19,348 nt of DNA, taken from contig CADEDU010000050.1 in NCBI GenBank assembly GCA_902826155.1, positions 25,355 to 44,702 of the forward strand, given 5' to 3'. Position numbers and translations under genes: made by a program. Source of the DNA: an uncultured beta proteobacterium (GTDB taxonomy: Bacteria; Pseudomonadota; Gammaproteobacteria; Burkholderiales; SG8-39). Position 1 is the first letter of the stretch. Every line of letters begins with the position of its first letter. Under the pieces are notes generated by a model. That model was given only the letters and a program-made list of their open reading frames with translations. It did not search any database and had not been told where the DNA came from. Shown in pieces: positions 18,129 to 19,348 of the stretch.

Positions 18129-19348
18129 TCAGCTCAGTCGCAGCGGCACGAACATGCGCGTGCCTTCGCGCTGAATCAGCAGCGCGGCGCGATCGCGGGA
18201 CTGCTCGGCCAACTGCTTGAGTTGCTCGACCGACTCGATCGGCCGGTTGTTGAACGCGATGATCACGTCGCCCGCGCGCACGCCTGCACGCGCTGCCGGA
18301 CCGGCTGCCTGCTCGACGACCACGCCGCCGGGTCCGTCGATGCCGCGTTTCTCATCAGGGGTCAGCGGACGCACCGCCAGACCGAGACGCCCGGTTGGCG
18401 CCGCTTCCGCTGGCGCGGGCGCGTTGGTGGCGGCACGCTCTGCGGGCAGCTCCGCGACACCGACGCGCAGGTCGCGTCGCTCGCCGCCGCGGACGATCTG
18501 CAGCGTGACAGACTGACCCGGCTTGGTCTCGCCGATCAGGCGCGGCAGATCGGTGGATTGCGCCACCGCACGCTGGTCGACCGCAACGATCACATCACCG
18601 GGCTTGAGGCCGGCCTTGTCGGCGGGGCCATTGGGCTCGACCATGTTGACGAGTGCGCCGTTCGCATTGGCGAGTCCGAACGATTCGGCCAGTTCGTTGG
18701 TGACCGGCTGGATCGTCACGCCGATGCGTCCGCGATGCACGCGGCCGTACTTCCCCAGATCGTCGCGAACACGCATCGCCACATCGATCGGGATGGCGAA
18801 GGAGAGCCCCTGATAGCCGCCGGAGCGCGAATAGATCTGCGAGTTGATGCCGACCACCTCGCCGTTCATGTTGAACAGCGGTCCGCCGGAGTTGCCCGGA
18901 TTCACCGCCACGTCGGTCTGGATGAACGGCACATAGGAGTCATCGGGCAGCGCGCGCGATTTGGCGCTGACGATCCCGGCGGTGACGGTATTCTCGAAGC
19001 CGAATGGCGACCCGATCGCGGCCACCCATTCGCCGACGCGCACCTTGTTCGGATCACCGATCCGCGCGACCGGCAGGCCGGTGGCGTTGATCTTCAACAG
19101 CGCGACATCGGTGCGCCGATCGCTCCCCACCACCTTTGCTTTGAACTCGCGCTTGTCGGTGAGACGCACGTTGACCTCGGTTGCGCCCGATACGACATGG
19201 GCGTTCGTGAGCAGGTAGCCGTCGCTGGAGATGATGAATCCCGAACCCACACCGCGCGGCACCGGCGCATTGCCTTGCGGCGGGCCGCGGAACTGATCCA
19301 GAGGGTCGGCCGAGGGGCCGTTGCCCGGCGCACGGGCGGTGCTGATGG
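18129..19348 (-). CDS. DegP/DegQ/MucD-type periplasmic serine protease (5' end outside window)
   Basis: The frame runs from the right window edge to TGA at 18131-18129, giving about 406 residues; the start codon and signal peptide are outside. The GTG at 19262 is an internal valine codon, not the start, because the frame continues upstream with linker sequence such as DPLDQFRG. The catalytic triad is complete: His in LLTNAHVV (codon 19199-19197), Asp in RRTDVALL (19109-19107) and Ser in NPGNSGGPLF (18890-18888). Two PDZ domains follow: KPGDVIVAVDQ belongs to the first and RAGDVIIAFNN to the second, joined by an Ala/Pro-rich linker. Such proteases degrade or refold damaged envelope proteins. 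In many proteobacteria the gene follows rseA/rseB or mucAB; that context is off the window. Confidence 0.92.
   Translation of the reverse strand, partial: ISTARAPGNGPSADPLDQFRGPPQGNAPVPRGVGSGFIISSDGYLLTNAHVVSGATEVNVRLTDKREFKAKVVGSDRRTDVALLKINATGLPVARIGDPNKVRVGEWVAAIGSPFGFENTVTAGIVSAKSRALPDDSYVPFIQTDVAVNPGNSGGPLFNMNGEVVGINSQIYSRSGGYQGLSFAIPIDVAMRVRDDLGKYGRVHRGRIGVTIQPVTNELAESFGLANANGALVNMVEPNGPADKAGLKPGDVIVAVDQRAVAQSTDLPRLIGETKPGQSVTLQIVRGGERRDLRVGVAELPAERAATNAPAPAEAAPTGRLGLAVRPLTPDEKRGIDGPGGVVVEQAAGPAARAGVRAGDVIIAFNNRPIESVEQLKQLAEQSRDRAALLIQREGTRMFVPLRLS

Noticed and set aside
19260..19262. GTG as the start of the HtrA-type protease
   Set aside because: The frame stays open to the window edge with plausible linker sequence, and a signal peptide would be missing if translation began here.

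Overview
The window is GC-rich, densely coded chromosomal DNA from a Gram-negative bacterium. The TonB-dependent receptor, the lipoproteins, the HtrA-type protease and the PCu(A)C/SCO copper chaperones all point to a proteobacterium. A betaproteobacterium of the Burkholderiales type is my best guess, but no rRNA, tRNA or other taxonomic marker is present to settle it. I see no insertion sequences, CRISPR arrays, tRNA genes or prophage genes. Nearly all the space is protein-coding, and the many long open frames opposite the real genes are GC-driven shadows.

Layout. (1) 1-5448 is a block of small-molecule enzymes. On the minus strand lie a NIPSNAP-family protein, a fumarate-reductase-type FAD oxidoreductase and a thiol-dioxygenase-like cupin cut by the window edge; a TfdA/TauD-type Fe(II)/2-oxoglutarate dioxygenase diverges from them. 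Facing it are an isocitrate lyase/PEP mutase-family enzyme and a zinc-lobed quinone-oxidoreductase-type MDR protein. Together they look like a catabolic cluster of unknown substrate. (2) After a 380-bp spacer, 5829-8825 holds an endonuclease/exonuclease/phosphatase-family protein, then a convergent pair of an O-acetylhomoserine sulfhydrylase (MetY type) and an alpha/beta hydrolase only 4 nt downstream. (3) 9068-12510 is a two-gene sensory unit: a periplasmic ABC_sub_bind-type solute-binding protein whose stop overlaps the start of a membrane hybrid histidine kinase with two receiver domains. No permease, ATPase or separate response regulator is present. (4) 12481-17965 is a six-gene minus-strand copper cluster. 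In transcription order it encodes a DUF2946 protein, a SCO1-type lipoprotein, a PCu(A)C chaperone, a small DUF995-like lipoprotein, a TonB-dependent receptor and a PepSY-type membrane protein. (5) 18129-19348 is a periplasmic DegP/DegQ-type serine protease that runs off the right edge.

How the genes may work together. The copper cluster can be read as a route for scarce copper: the receptor imports a copper complex, the four-helix PepSY protein may reduce or release it at the inner membrane, and PCu(A)C and SCO pass Cu to cytochrome oxidase. The binding-protein/kinase pair looks like a ligand-sensing system in which the binding protein presents the ligand to the kinase rather than to a transporter. 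In the left half, three enzymes with possible sulfur links (thiol dioxygenase-like cupin, TauD-type dioxygenase, MetY) lie within 9 kb, which only weakly suggests organosulfur use.

The best candidates for a little-described system are the binding-protein/hybrid-kinase pair and the copper operon with its unusual small cysteine-bearing lipoprotein and the perfect inverted repeat touching its first gene.
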